Assembly: GCA_045591985.1 (NCBI GenBank)
Contig: JAZNTV010000027.1
Coordinates: forward strand, 1 to 45,055
Origin: SIG588 sp045591985
GTDB lineage: Bacteria; Bacillota; Clostridia; Oscillospirales; Acutalibacteraceae
Direction: 5' to 3'
DNA length: 45,055 bases
In this document: positions 24,846-32,208 of the stretch, one piece after another
Layout: each line of letters opens with the position of its first letter
How positions within the stretch are numbered: position 1 is the stretch's first letter
The notes under the pieces: model-generated
Seen by the model: the letters and a program-made list of their open reading frames with translations, nothing else
What the model was told of the DNA's origin: nothing
Databases searched by the model: none
Program-made: the position numbers and the translations under genes

Positions 24846-25796
24846 GTGTCACAATTGTTGCTTTCGGCCTCGCCGCATCTGCACGGCCGCGATTCCACCC
24901 GTACCATCATGCGGGACGTTATCATTGCGTTGATGCCGTCGCTGTTTGCCGCCACGCTGTTGTTCGGTTGGCGCACCCTCGCGATCACGGCGGTGTGTAT
25001 CGCTTCGTGTGTGGCGTCGGAATACCTCGCTCGCATCGTTATGAAGCGCCCTCAAACCGTGAGCGATCTTTCCGCCATCGTTACCGGCATACTGCTTGCC
25101 TTTAACCTGCCGGTGGATATCCCGCTGTGGCAGGCGGCGTTCGGCGGCGTGGTCGCCATCGTCGTAGTCAAGCAGATGTTCGGCGGTATCGGGTGTAACT
25201 TTGTCAACCCCGCTTTGATGGGCCGTATCGTGTTGCTCGGCAGTTTCGCCACCACTATGAGCGAATACCACTTGCCGCTGTATGCTCCCGCCGACGCGGT
25301 ATCCACCGCCACCCCGCTTGCCTCGATGGCGGCCGGGGAAGAGCTTCACTACTCATTGCTCGACCTGTTTTTGGGCAATCGTCCCGGCTCGCTCGGTGAA
25401 ACGTGTATTTTGGCGTTACTTCTCGGCTTTGCTTATTTGCTGTATCGCCGCGTTATCACCCCTGTGATCCCGGTGGTATACATCGGCTCGGTGTTTCTGC
25501 TTTCGTGGCTGTTCACCGGCTCAGCGACCGTAGCGTTCTATCAGATCCTGTCGGGCGGCCTGTTCCTCGGCGCCATCTTCATGGCACCCGACTACACCAC
25601 CACGCCCGTTACCCGCGGCGGTCAAGTGTTATTCGCGCTCGGTTGCGGTCTGCTCACCGTGGTCATTCGTCAATTTGGCTCGTTGCCCGAAGGGGTATCC
25701 TTCGCCATCGTGCTTATGAACATTATTACCCCGTATCTCGACCGTTTGACCATGCCGCGCGTGTTCGGCGCAACAAAGAAGGGGGCAACAAAATGA
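24846..25796 (+). CDS. rnfD: Rnf complex subunit D
   Basis: 316 residues, about eight to ten membrane helices. The RnfD/NqrB family pattern is visible: SASPHLHGRDSTRTIMRDVIIAL at the start, IGCNFVNPALMGRIVLL near residue 118 and AVSTATPLASM near 150, the last being the region where FMN attaches covalently to threonine in relatives. GTG 24846 is preferred to GTG 24837, since AAGGAGG ends at 24837. The stop overlaps rnfG (ATGA). It is thought to form part of the ion-translocating path. Confidence 0.94.
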   Translation: MSQLLLSASPHLHGRDSTRTIMRDVIIALMPSLFAATLLFGWRTLAITAVCIASCVASEYLARIVMKRPQTVSDLSAIVTGILLAFNLPVDIPLWQAAFGGVVAIVVVKQMFGGIGCNFVNPALMGRIVLLGSFATTMSEYHLPLYAPADAVSTATPLASMAAGEELHYSLLDLFLGNRPGSLGETCILALLLGFAYLLYRRVITPVIPVVYIGSVFLLSWLFTGSATVAFYQILSGGLFLGAIFMAPDYTTTPVTRGGQVLFALGCGLLTVVIRQFGSLPEGVSFAIVLMNIITPYLDRLTMPRVFGATKKGATK

Positions 25797-26314
25797 AGAC
25801 GCTTGGTTCGATTATTCTGTCCGTGTTGGCACTGACCTTGATTGCAGCGGTCGCCACCGCCGCTCTCGCAGGCACCAACGCCCTCACCAAAGACATCATT
25901 GCCGAAAACAATGCCGCCGCTGCGGACGCGGCACGGCGCACGGTTTTTTCCGCGGCGGATACATTTGAAGAGCGCACTCTCACAGCCGACGGCAACGAGA
26001 TCGCCTATCATGCCGCTTTGAAAGACGGCGTCGTTGTCGGTTATGTTTTCACCGCCGTAACCAACGGCAAAAGTGCCGGTTTGACCGTGATGACCGGCAT
26101 TGATACCGGAGGTACCGTTACCGGCGTGGCGGTAACCGAAGATGACGAGACAGCCGGTTATATTGCCAAAGTAACCGAAGGCGGTCTGTTTGAAACGTTA
26201 AAAGGTCGCCAATCCACCGACGGCGTAGACACCGTTTCCCAAGCCACCAAAACCTCCAAAGGCATTTTGAAAGGCGTGGATAAAGCGTTCGACTATTTTG
26301 TGCAAATCCGGTAA
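25793..26314 (+). CDS. rnfG: Rnf complex subunit G (FMN-binding)
   Basis: 173 residues: one N-terminal membrane helix, then an extracytoplasmic FMN-binding domain. The flavin attachment motif of RnfG/NqrC is usually SGATxTS, with FMN linked to the last threonine of SGAT. Here it reads VDTVSQATKTS (about residues 145-155), so glycine is replaced by glutamine while the linked threonine remains. YVFTAVTNGKSAGLTVMTGID and the GVAVTEDDETAGYI segment are typical. The start overlaps rnfD. It is shorter than many RnfG proteins (about 190-200 residues). Confidence 0.92.
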   Translation: MKTLGSIILSVLALTLIAAVATAALAGTNALTKDIIAENNAAAADAARRTVFSAADTFEERTLTADGNEIAYHAALKDGVVVGYVFTAVTNGKSAGLTVMTGIDTGGTVTGVAVTEDDETAGYIAKVTEGGLFETLKGRQSTDGVDTVSQATKTSKGILKGVDKAFDYFVQIR

Positions 26315-26355
26315 GCAAAAACATCCCCCCATTTTTCGGAAAGGGCGTGAGCCGT

Positions 26356-27039
26356 GTGAATAAATATGCCGAAACCTTTACGAAAGGTTTATTAAAAGAA
26401 AATCCCACGTTGCGTTTGGTGTTGGGCACCTGCCCGACACTGGCTGTAACCACCACCGCCTTTAACGGGCTTGGCATGGGTGTCGCCGCAACGTTTGTGC
26501 TGTTTTGTTCCAACATTGCCGTGTCAGCGTTGCGCAAGGTGATTCCCTCAAAAGTGCGTCTGCCGGCGTACATTGTGGTGATCGCGGCGTTCACCACCAT
26601 TGTGCAAATGTTGGTACAGGCCTATCTACCCGCTATCGACAAAGCGTTGGGCATCTTTTTGCCGTTGATCGTGGTAAACTGTATCATTTTGGGGCGTGCG
26701 GAAGCCTTTGCCAGCAAAAACCCGGTGGTGTTGTCGGCATTGGACGGCCTCGGCATGGGCTTTGGTTTTACAGGAGCCCTTGTGTTGATGGGCGGTATTC
26801 GTGAACTGCTCGGTAACGGTACGTTGTTCGGCTGGCCGGAAGGCGGTCTGCTTCCCCCCATTTCCATTTTCGTGCTCCCCGCAGGCGGCTTCTTTGTGTT
26901 CGGTATGCTCATTTGGCTGACCAACCGTCTTTCCGCCAAACACGATCCGTCTTATATGCCGCGTACCGAAATCGGTTGTGCGGCGTGTCCGCACGCCGCA
27001 ACCTGCGGGCGTATGGTTTGCGAAAAGGAGGCGGAGTAA
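26356..27039 (+). CDS. rnfE: Rnf complex subunit E
   Basis: 227 residues, six membrane helices, homologous to RnfA/NqrD. Conserved: KGLLKENPTLRLVLGTCPTLAVT at the start, LPLIVVNCIILGRAEAFA near residue 104 and GMGFGFTGALVLMGGIRELLG near 131. The cysteine in VVNC is the family's metal-binding position. The C-terminal tail adds CAACPHAATCGRMVC, four cysteines beyond the membrane core. GTG 26356 is preferred to GTG 26347 by its spacing to GGAAAGGG. rnfA starts immediately after its stop. Confidence 0.94.
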   Translation: MNKYAETFTKGLLKENPTLRLVLGTCPTLAVTTTAFNGLGMGVAATFVLFCSNIAVSALRKVIPSKVRLPAYIVVIAAFTTIVQMLVQAYLPAIDKALGIFLPLIVVNCIILGRAEAFASKNPVVLSALDGLGMGFGFTGALVLMGGIRELLGNGTLFGWPEGGLLPPISIFVLPAGGFFVFGMLIWLTNRLSAKHDPSYMPRTEIGCAACPHAATCGRMVCEKEAE

Positions 27040-27627
27040 ATGGTCAATCCCGGATTTTTTTCGCTGTTGATCGGCGGTTTGCTTGTAAACAACTACGTGC
27101 TTAGTCAATTCCTTGGTATCTGCCCGTTTTTAGGAGTTTCCAAAAAGGTAGGCCCCGCTGTGGGCATGTCGTTTGCCGTCATCTTCGTTATGCTGATGGC
27201 GACTGCTGCTACATGGCCTATTTTCCACTACCTGCTCGATCCGAACGGTCTCGGGTATCTGCGGACCATCGTCTTTATCTTGGTCATTGCGGCGTTGGTG
27301 CAGTTGGTGGAACTGGTTCTCAAGCGGTTTGTAAAACCACTTTATAATGCACTGGGCATTTATCTGCCGCTCATCACCACCAACTGCGCCGTGCTCGGCG
27401 TTACCATCTTGAACATCGATTCCCACTACACCTTCCTCGCTTCGTTGATCAACGCCTTTGCGAGCGGCGCCGGTTTCTTGCTTGCGATGGTGCTGTTTGC
27501 GGGTGTACGTGAACGGTTGGAACTGGTTCCCGTGCCCGAAAGTCTGAAAGGATTACCCATCACACTGGTGGCGGCATCGTTGGTGTCGGTGTCCTTCCTC
27601 GGGTTCCAGGGGCTGTTTGGCCTGTAA
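27040..27627 (+). CDS. rnfA: Rnf complex subunit A
   Basis: 195 residues, six membrane helices. RnfA/NqrE signature: LLVNNYVLSQFLGICPFLGVSKK near the N-terminus and LPLITTNCAVLGVTIL near residue 108. The two cysteines (in GICPF and TTNC) are the positions that bind a membrane [2Fe-2S] cluster with RnfE in solved structures. ATG is adjacent to the rnfE stop (TAA then ATG), with AAAAGGAGGCGG upstream. The next gene, rnfB, is unusually separated by 212 bases. Confidence 0.95.
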   Translation: MVNPGFFSLLIGGLLVNNYVLSQFLGICPFLGVSKKVGPAVGMSFAVIFVMLMATAATWPIFHYLLDPNGLGYLRTIVFILVIAALVQLVELVLKRFVKPLYNALGIYLPLITTNCAVLGVTILNIDSHYTFLASLINAFASGAGFLLAMVLFAGVRERLELVPVPESLKGLPITLVAASLVSVSFLGFQGLFGL

Positions 27628-27839
27628 GGTAACCATTACTTCGCCCGACCGAAACAAACATTCCTCACAATCTTCCCGCCCGGCGGTCACAGATTTTAAA
27701 AAGAGCGGATTTTTGTTCAGTCGCGGTAAACACACAGCCAACACGGCCGTGTTGGCAAGTATTTTAACAAAGGGAGCGCCGGCGTCCGCCTTCCGAAACG
27801 GGGTGCGGGTTTCGTTGCTCACCTTAAGGAGGATTGACT
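27628..27839 (+). other. 212-base rnfA-rnfB spacer with perfect palindrome
   Basis: No credible gene. Positions 27737-27756 are a 20-base perfect palindrome (arms GCCAACACGG and CCGTGTTGGC). A second stem, CGAAAC with GTTTCG, lies near 27795-27815, just before the rnfB ribosome site. There is no U-tract, so it is not a terminator. It could be an RNA processing or stability element, or a protein-binding site. Confidence 0.5.
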
Positions 27840-28622
27840 ATGAGTCCGATTTTATTGGCGGTACTGATCGTCGGCGGCGTGGGGCTTGTATTGGGTCTGA
27901 TTTTGGCGATCGCTTCGGTGTTGCTCGCAGTCCCCACCGATCCGCGCGTTGAAAAGCTGTGTGACGTATTGCCGGGCGCCAACTGCGGCGGTTGCGGCCA
28001 TTCGGGATGCGAAGCCTATGCCGCCGCGTTGGTGGCCGGTACCGCCGACCCGGGCATGTGTTCCCCCGGCGGGCAAGAGGTGGCCGATGCCATTGCCCGC
28101 ATATTGGGAAAAGAGTCGGTAGAACTGAAAAAGAAGGTGGCCGCCGTACGTTGTGCCGGTTGCGAAGAAAATGCCGTCACGTTGGCCAATTATGAAAACG
28201 TCGATTCCTGCAAAAAAGCCACGTTGCTGTACGGCGGCGGGAAGGCGTGCCTATACGGCTGTTTGGGGTTGGGCGATTGTGCCGCCGTTTGCCCCTACGG
28301 CGCTATCAATGTGCAAAACGGTCTGGCACGTGTGGATGCCACGCGTTGCGCCGGTTGCGGTCTGTGTGTAGAAACCTGTCCGCGTCGTCTGTTGTCGTTG
28401 GTGCCCGATCCGCCGATGCCGCTTGTCGTTTGCCGTAATACCGACAAGGGCGCGCAAACCCGTAAGGTGTGTAAGAGCGGCTGTATCGGTTGCGGCAAAT
28501 GCACCAAATCCTGTCCGCACGAGGCGATCCTGTTGCACGATAATGTGGCGGTCATCAATCCCGAAGTGTGTCAAAACTGCGGTGCCTGTGCCGCCGCGTG
28601 CCCTGTTGGATGCATTCAGTAA
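27840..28622 (+). CDS. rnfB: Rnf complex subunit B (polyferredoxin)
   Basis: 260 residues: an N-terminal membrane helix, then a CxxC-rich domain GANCGGCGHSGCEAYA near residue 46 for the first cluster. Three ferredoxin-like motifs follow: YGCLGLGDCAAVCP, RCAGCGLCVETCP, and the pair GCIGCGKCTKSCP / CQNCGACAAACP near the C-terminus. It receives electrons from reduced ferredoxin. ATG 27840 has AAGGAGG seven bases upstream; an earlier TTG at 27834 is too close. Last gene of the rnf operon; no clear terminator hairpin follows, only T-rich sequence. Confidence 0.95.
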   Translation: MSPILLAVLIVGGVGLVLGLILAIASVLLAVPTDPRVEKLCDVLPGANCGGCGHSGCEAYAAALVAGTADPGMCSPGGQEVADAIARILGKESVELKKKVAAVRCAGCEENAVTLANYENVDSCKKATLLYGGGKACLYGCLGLGDCAAVCPYGAINVQNGLARVDATRCAGCGLCVETCPRRLLSLVPDPPMPLVVCRNTDKGAQTRKVCKSGCIGCGKCTKSCPHEAILLHDNVAVINPEVCQNCGACAAACPVGCIQ

Positions 28623-28651
28623 TTTTTTTCGATTTTCTTTTAAAAAAACAG

Positions 28652-28680
28652 TTGACAAACCCCGTCTAATAGGATATAAT
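28652..28680 (+). promoter_or_regulatory. tRNA cluster promoter and leader hairpin
   Basis: TTGACA 28652-28657, 17 bases, TATAAT 28675-28680: a near-perfect promoter. Directly after it a hairpin CATGCACTC (28685-28693) / GAGTGCATG (28699-28707) occupies the 5' leader of the first tRNA and may guide processing. Confidence 0.9.
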
Positions 28681-28712
28681 AACCCATGCACTCCGCGTGA
28701 GTGCATGCCTAT

Positions 28713-28789
28713 GGCGGCATAGCTCAGTTGGCTAGAGCATGCGGTTCATACCCGCAGTGTCGTTGGTTCGACTCCGACTGCCGCTACCA
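28713..28789 (+). tRNA. tRNA-Met (CAT)
   Basis: 77 bases with encoded CCA. Acceptor GGCGGCA pairs with TGCCGCT (one G-U), D-arm GCTCAGTTGGCTAGAGC, anticodon stem TGCGG/CCGCA with loop TTCATAC, T-arm GTTGGTTCGACTCCGAC. It has a paired first position and lacks the initiator's GGG/CCC anticodon stem, so it reads as elongator methionine. CAT could also be a lysidine-modified isoleucine tRNA, which I think less likely. Confidence 0.92.
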
Positions 28790-28814
28790 ATTCCCGCCAA
28801 CAGGCGGGGACTAT

Positions 28815-28889
28815 GGCCCGGTGGTCAAGCGGTTAAGACACCGCCCTTTCACGGCGGTAACACGAGTTCGATTCTCGTCCGGGTCACCA
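28815..28889 (+). tRNA. tRNA-Glu (TTC)
   Basis: 75 bases with encoded CCA. Acceptor GGCCCGG/CCGGGTC, anticodon stem CCGCC/GGCGG with loop CTTTCAC, T-arm CGAGTTCGATTCTCG. A small perfect hairpin, CCCGCC-AACA-GGCGGG (28793-28808), lies between it and tRNA-Met. Confidence 0.95.
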
Positions 28890-28894
28890 ATTAT

Positions 28895-28971
28895 GCGCGT
28901 ATAGCTCAGCTGGTTAGAGCGCTTGCTTCACACGCAAGAGGTCAGCGGTTCGAGTCCGTTTACGCGCACCA
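28895..28971 (+). tRNA. tRNA-Val (CAC)
   Basis: 77 bases with encoded CCA. Acceptor GCGCGTA/TACGCGC, D-arm GCTCAGCTGGTTAGAGC, anticodon stem CTTGC/GCAAG with loop TTCACAC, T-arm CAGCGGTTCGAGTCCGTTT. Five bases separate it from tRNA-Glu. It is the last tRNA before an AT-rich, debris-like region. Confidence 0.95.
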
Positions 28972-28978
28972 AAGCATT

Positions 28979-29032
28979 CAAACCCGAACCTTTTACCAAT
29001 CGGTGAAACGTTCGGGTTTGTTGTTTATTTTT
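28979..29032 (+). terminator. Terminator of tRNA cluster
   Basis: CAAACCCGAAC (28979-28989) pairs with GTTCGGGTTTG (29010-29020). An inner TTTTACC/GGTGAAA pair extends the stem. TTGTTTATTTTT follows. Confidence 0.9.
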
Positions 29033-29052
29033 AGTCACTGTTATAAAGAAAG

Positions 29053-29090
29053 AGACGAAGGAGATCAAAAACTCCTTCGTCTTTGCTTTT
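29053..29090 (+). terminator. Second terminator-like hairpin
   Basis: AGACGAAGGAG (29053-29063) pairs perfectly with CTCCTTCGTCT (29072-29082), then TTGCTTTT. It may back up the tRNA terminator or belong to the minus-strand remnant that ends at 29117. Confidence 0.8.
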
Positions 29091-29116
29091 AATAGAATAT
29101 GGATGTATCTTAATAA

Positions 29117-29377
29117 TTATTTCTTTTTATACTTGAAATTGTGTTCTTTTAATATCTCTTTGATACGTACTTCTTTTATTCCAGCTTTTATCCATATGCT
29201 TCGATTTTTGTCTATGTAACATCTACAACCACACAATTTTAACAATGGTTGAATTTCTTCTCTACTTGTATTAAAAATCCTTTCGATTTCATTAGAAAGT
29301 ATGTAGTCATGGTTCGAAAACTCAACATCGCTTTTTTTAATGTTCTCTTCAATGCGTTCCCAAGCGATTGAAAAAGC
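29117..29377 (-). pseudogene. 5'-truncated hypothetical gene remnant
   Basis: The minus strand is open from a TAG at 29378-29380 to a TAA at 29117-29119 and reads as a plausible AT-rich protein end: WERIEENIKKSDVEFSN, YILSNEIERIFNTSREE, CGCRCYIDKNRSIWIKAG, ending KEHNFKYKKK. No ATG, GTG or TTG occurs in the first 40 codons and there is no ribosome site, so the 5' part is missing. The break is near 29350, where a plus-strand fragment of different composition begins. I do not recognise the family. Confidence 0.5.
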
Positions 29378-29516
29378 CTACGATTTGTTACACGCCAGTC
29401 CGTCACGTTCGATAGCCAGCGTTAAATCGCTTGAGGGAGAGATCAAAAACAAGGTTACCGCTCTTGAGGACGCTGTTGCCACTAACGAAACCGCAACAAG
29501 TATTAGTTACCGATGA
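29352..29516 (+). pseudogene. 54-residue gene fragment, origin unknown
   Basis: Reads MRSQAIEKAYDLLHASPSRS, then a coiled-coil-like stretch with SVKSLEGEIKNKVTALEDAVATNET, and stops at 29514. After a one-base shift the next frame continues DEIIAKTEERNRRLKTTK to a TAA near 29566, suggesting a frameshifted C-terminal end of a larger, perhaps element-borne, protein. No ribosome site precedes the ATG. It overlaps the end of the minus-strand remnant. Identity unknown. Confidence 0.4.
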
Positions 29517-29573
29517 AATCATTGCAAAGACCGAAGAAAGAAACAGAAGGCTGAAAACGACAAAGTAAAATGG

Positions 29574-29624
29574 GCCAATAGGAAACTCCGTTCTCTTGAT
29601 AAAGGAACGGAGTTTCCTATTGGC
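29574..29624. repeat. Perfect 20-bp inverted repeat
   Basis: Bases 29574-29593 and 29605-29624 are exact reverse complements (left arm starts GCCAATAGGAAACTCC) around an 11-base loop. There is no U-tract on the plus strand; on the minus strand CCCATTTTAC follows. A stem this long and perfect in decayed DNA suggests a miniature element, a small RNA or a recent rearrangement. The following 29625-29748 holds no gene. Confidence 0.75.
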
Positions 29625-29748
29625 GTTCTGTTCGTTCCATAAAGGTGACTCTTGTGGGAGACAGCCGCCTCGTGTTTTGGAATCCCGTTTCGATGATTTG
29701 TGAGCGACCTCGCCCTTTTCGAAAATTTTTCGTTTTCCCGCTCGCCAC

Positions 29749-29777
29749 TTGACAAATCCACACAAATGCTGCACAAT
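29749..29777 (+). promoter_or_regulatory. Promoter of GH39-GH43-esterase operon
   Basis: TTGACA 29749-29754, 17 bases, CACAAT 29772-29777 (weak -10). A strong -35 with a weak -10 suggests an activator-dependent promoter. Confidence 0.55.
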
Positions 29778-29812
29778 ACCTATGTATCCTATATTATTAT
29801 GAGGTGAACGTT

Positions 29813-31111
29813 ATGGCCAATATTACCGTGGATTTCAACACCCCCGTCGGTACGATCAAACCCATGCACGCGGGCGGTCAGCCACCGCTTCGCGGCACGA
29901 ATTTTGATCTGTTCCGCTATCTCCGCGATGTGGGTATGCCCTATTCCCGTCTGCACGACACGGGCGGTGCGTACGGCCAAAACCGCTGGGTGGATATTCC
30001 GAACATTTTCCGCAACTTTGATGCGGATGTGGACGACCCCGCCTCCTACGACTTCACCTTTACCGATATGCTCATCACTGCGATGGTCGAAAACGGATTG
30101 GAGCCCGTCTACCGTCTGGGGGTGACCATCGAAAACGACGCCTACATCAAAGCGTATCATATCTATCCGCCGAAAGACAACCTCAAGTGGGCACAGATCT
30201 GTGAACACATCATCCGCCACTACACCGAGGGCTGGGCGGACGGCTTCCGTTACCAAATCACCTATTGGGAGATCTGGAACGAACCGGACAACTGGGAAGA
30301 CCCGATGGTAAACTCCATGTGGCGCGGCACCAAAGAGCAATATTTCGAACTATACCGCGTGGCGACCACCTATCTCAAAGAAAAATTCCCGCATCTGAAG
30401 TTCGGCGGCTACGCGAGTTGCGGTTTCTACGCCTTGAAAGAGGACAAGATCGTCACCAACTCCGCCGCATCCGACCGCGCGGAATATTTCATTGAGTTCT
30501 TCGATGCGTTTTTGGACTATGTGAAAGAACATCAGCTGGTGTTGGATTTCTTCTCGTGGCACAGCTATGACCCGATCGAAAACAACCGCAAATACGCCTA
30601 CTACGTGCGCGAGCGGTTGGATGCCATCGGCTATACCCACACCGAGACCACCTGCAACGAGTGGAATCCCGATGTGTGGGGATCGTACGCCAAGCCGCGC
30701 CATGCGGCACTGACGGCGGGCATGATGCTGATGTGGCAGGACACCCCGCTCGACAGCGCTATGTTCTACGATTGCGGGTTCGGTTCGGGCAATTACCGCA
30801 GTTTGTTTAACCCCATCACCACCGAACCGTTCCCCGTGTATTACGCGTTTGCCGCGTTCAACGAACTGTATAAGCGGAAAACGCAGGCGGCGGTAACGGT
30901 GGAAGGCGAAAACGTATACGCCGTCGCAGCGGCGAACGATACGGGTTGTGTGGTGATCGCCAACACCAACGAATACCCCGTGCCGTTGAACCTCGATTGC
31001 GGCCGCCCCGTCATCGGCGCTAAGATCGTGGACGAAGCGCGCTGTTGGATGGATTGTGAATTGCCGCATCTGCTTCCCGCTTCCTCGGTTTTGTGCGTCT
31101 TTACGGCGTAA
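29813..31111 (+). CDS. GH39-type beta-xylosidase-like glycosidase
   Basis: 432 residues, no signal peptide, so intracellular. A clan GH-A TIM barrel with the acid/base E157 in YWEIWNEPDNWED and nucleophile E283 in TTCNEWNPDVWG, the arrangement of GH39. The N-terminus (GGQPPLRGTNFDLFRYLRDVGMPYSRLHDTG) is typical. A small C-terminal beta domain (from about residue 355) ends the protein. GH39 enzymes include beta-xylosidases and alpha-L-iduronidases; a bacterial catabolic context favours xyloside or arabinoside removal, but the substrate is not proven. ATG 29813 has GAGGTG at 29801. First gene of a three-gene operon with a GH43 enzyme and an SGNH esterase. Confidence 0.88.
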   Translation: MANITVDFNTPVGTIKPMHAGGQPPLRGTNFDLFRYLRDVGMPYSRLHDTGGAYGQNRWVDIPNIFRNFDADVDDPASYDFTFTDMLITAMVENGLEPVYRLGVTIENDAYIKAYHIYPPKDNLKWAQICEHIIRHYTEGWADGFRYQITYWEIWNEPDNWEDPMVNSMWRGTKEQYFELYRVATTYLKEKFPHLKFGGYASCGFYALKEDKIVTNSAASDRAEYFIEFFDAFLDYVKEHQLVLDFFSWHSYDPIENNRKYAYYVRERLDAIGYTHTETTCNEWNPDVWGSYAKPRHAALTAGMMLMWQDTPLDSAMFYDCGFGSGNYRSLFNPITTEPFPVYYAFAAFNELYKRKTQAAVTVEGENVYAVAAANDTGCVVIANTNEYPVPLNLDCGRPVIGAKIVDEARCWMDCELPHLLPASSVLCVFTA

Positions 31112-31150
31112 GGTGCGCCGTCGAACCCAGACACAAAGGAGCTATTGGCT

Positions 31151-32200
31151 ATGTACGATGCGATTTATCCCGGCCGACTCTGGTTGGACACAGCCGGCAA
31201 CCCCATTCACGCACATGGCGGTTCGTTGCTGTTCCACGAGGGGGTATATTATTGGTACGGTGAAAACAAGGAGAAGACCGACGGCAAGAACGGGATCTGG
31301 CACTGGGGAGTGCGCATGTACCGTTCGGTCGATCTTTGTAACTGGGACGATCTCGGGTTGATCATCCCGCCCGACGTGGACGATCCCGCCTCCCCTCTTC
31401 ATCCTCACGCTATGATGGACCGTCCGCATATCCTCTACAACAAAGAAACAAACAAGTGGGTCTGCTGGGTAAAGGTGATGTCTTCCGACGATTCTCAACG
31501 TTCCACCGTACTCACGGCAGACAATCTCACGGGACCGTATACCAAGGTGCGACAGCATCTGCGTCCGCTGGGCATGAATGCCGGCGACTTCGACTTGGCG
31601 GTTGCCCCCGACGGCAAAGCGTATTATTACTTTGAGCGGGTACACAGCGAAACGATCTGCGCCGACCTGACCGCCGATTATACCGACGTTACGGGATATT
31701 ACTCCACCCACTTTCCGCACAGCGGCCCGCCCTATGTGCGGGAGGCGACCGCCCACTTTATGCGCAACGGCAAGCACTATCTGCTCACCTCCGGCACAAC
31801 AGGCTATCTGCCGAATCCGTCGGAACTGGCCATAGCCGACACGTGGCACGGGCCCTATCGCGTGTTGGGGAACCCACATCCCGCCGACGACAGCCACACC
31901 TCCTTCCACAGTCAGGTTTCTTCGGTGTTCAAAGTGCCGCATAAAAAAGATCTCTATATCGCTTTGGCCGATCGCTGGGCCCCCGATTGTATGCATTATC
32001 CGTATGAAGAGTATAAAAAAGCGTTTTTAAAGGCGTGCAACCCCTGCTATGAGTCGGACGGAACCGAGGATATGTCGTATCTTACCGACGGCTCGCGCGA
32101 TACCTCAAAAGCGCTCTATGTTTGGTTACCGCTTCGCTTTGAGGGAGAAATGGCCTATATCGACTGGAAGGACCGCTGGTCACCCGATGATTATGAATGA
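31151..32200 (+). CDS. GH43-type glycosidase (subfamily 24-like)
   Basis: 349 residues, five-bladed beta-propeller of GH43 without signal peptide. Motifs: HAHGGSLLFHEGVYYWYGENKE at the start, MMDRPHILYN near residue 90, GDFDLAVAPDGKAYYYFE near 148, and VREATAHFMRNGKHYLLTSGTTG near 197, where the glutamate of REA is the likely general acid. The last motif resembles GH43_24 exo-beta-1,3-galactanases (EAPAMFKRNGKYYLLTSG pattern), so galactan side chains are one candidate substrate. ATG 31151 is preferred to an upstream TTG because AAAGGAG lies 8 bases before it. Second gene of the operon. Confidence 0.87.
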   Translation: MYDAIYPGRLWLDTAGNPIHAHGGSLLFHEGVYYWYGENKEKTDGKNGIWHWGVRMYRSVDLCNWDDLGLIIPPDVDDPASPLHPHAMMDRPHILYNKETNKWVCWVKVMSSDDSQRSTVLTADNLTGPYTKVRQHLRPLGMNAGDFDLAVAPDGKAYYYFERVHSETICADLTADYTDVTGYYSTHFPHSGPPYVREATAHFMRNGKHYLLTSGTTGYLPNPSELAIADTWHGPYRVLGNPHPADDSHTSFHSQVSSVFKVPHKKDLYIALADRWAPDCMHYPYEEYKKAFLKACNPCYESDGTEDMSYLTDGSRDTSKALYVWLPLRFEGEMAYIDWKDRWSPDDYE

Positions 32201-32208
32201 GGTGTCTT

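Noticed and set aside
27617..27952. 111-codon frame spanning the rnfA-rnfB spacer
   Set aside because: It starts inside rnfA in another frame and ends inside rnfB; no ribosome site, low-complexity composition.
29403..29774. 123-codon minus-strand frame across the hairpin
   Set aside because: It is read through a perfect inverted repeat, has no ribosome site, and overlaps the promoter of the GH39 operon.
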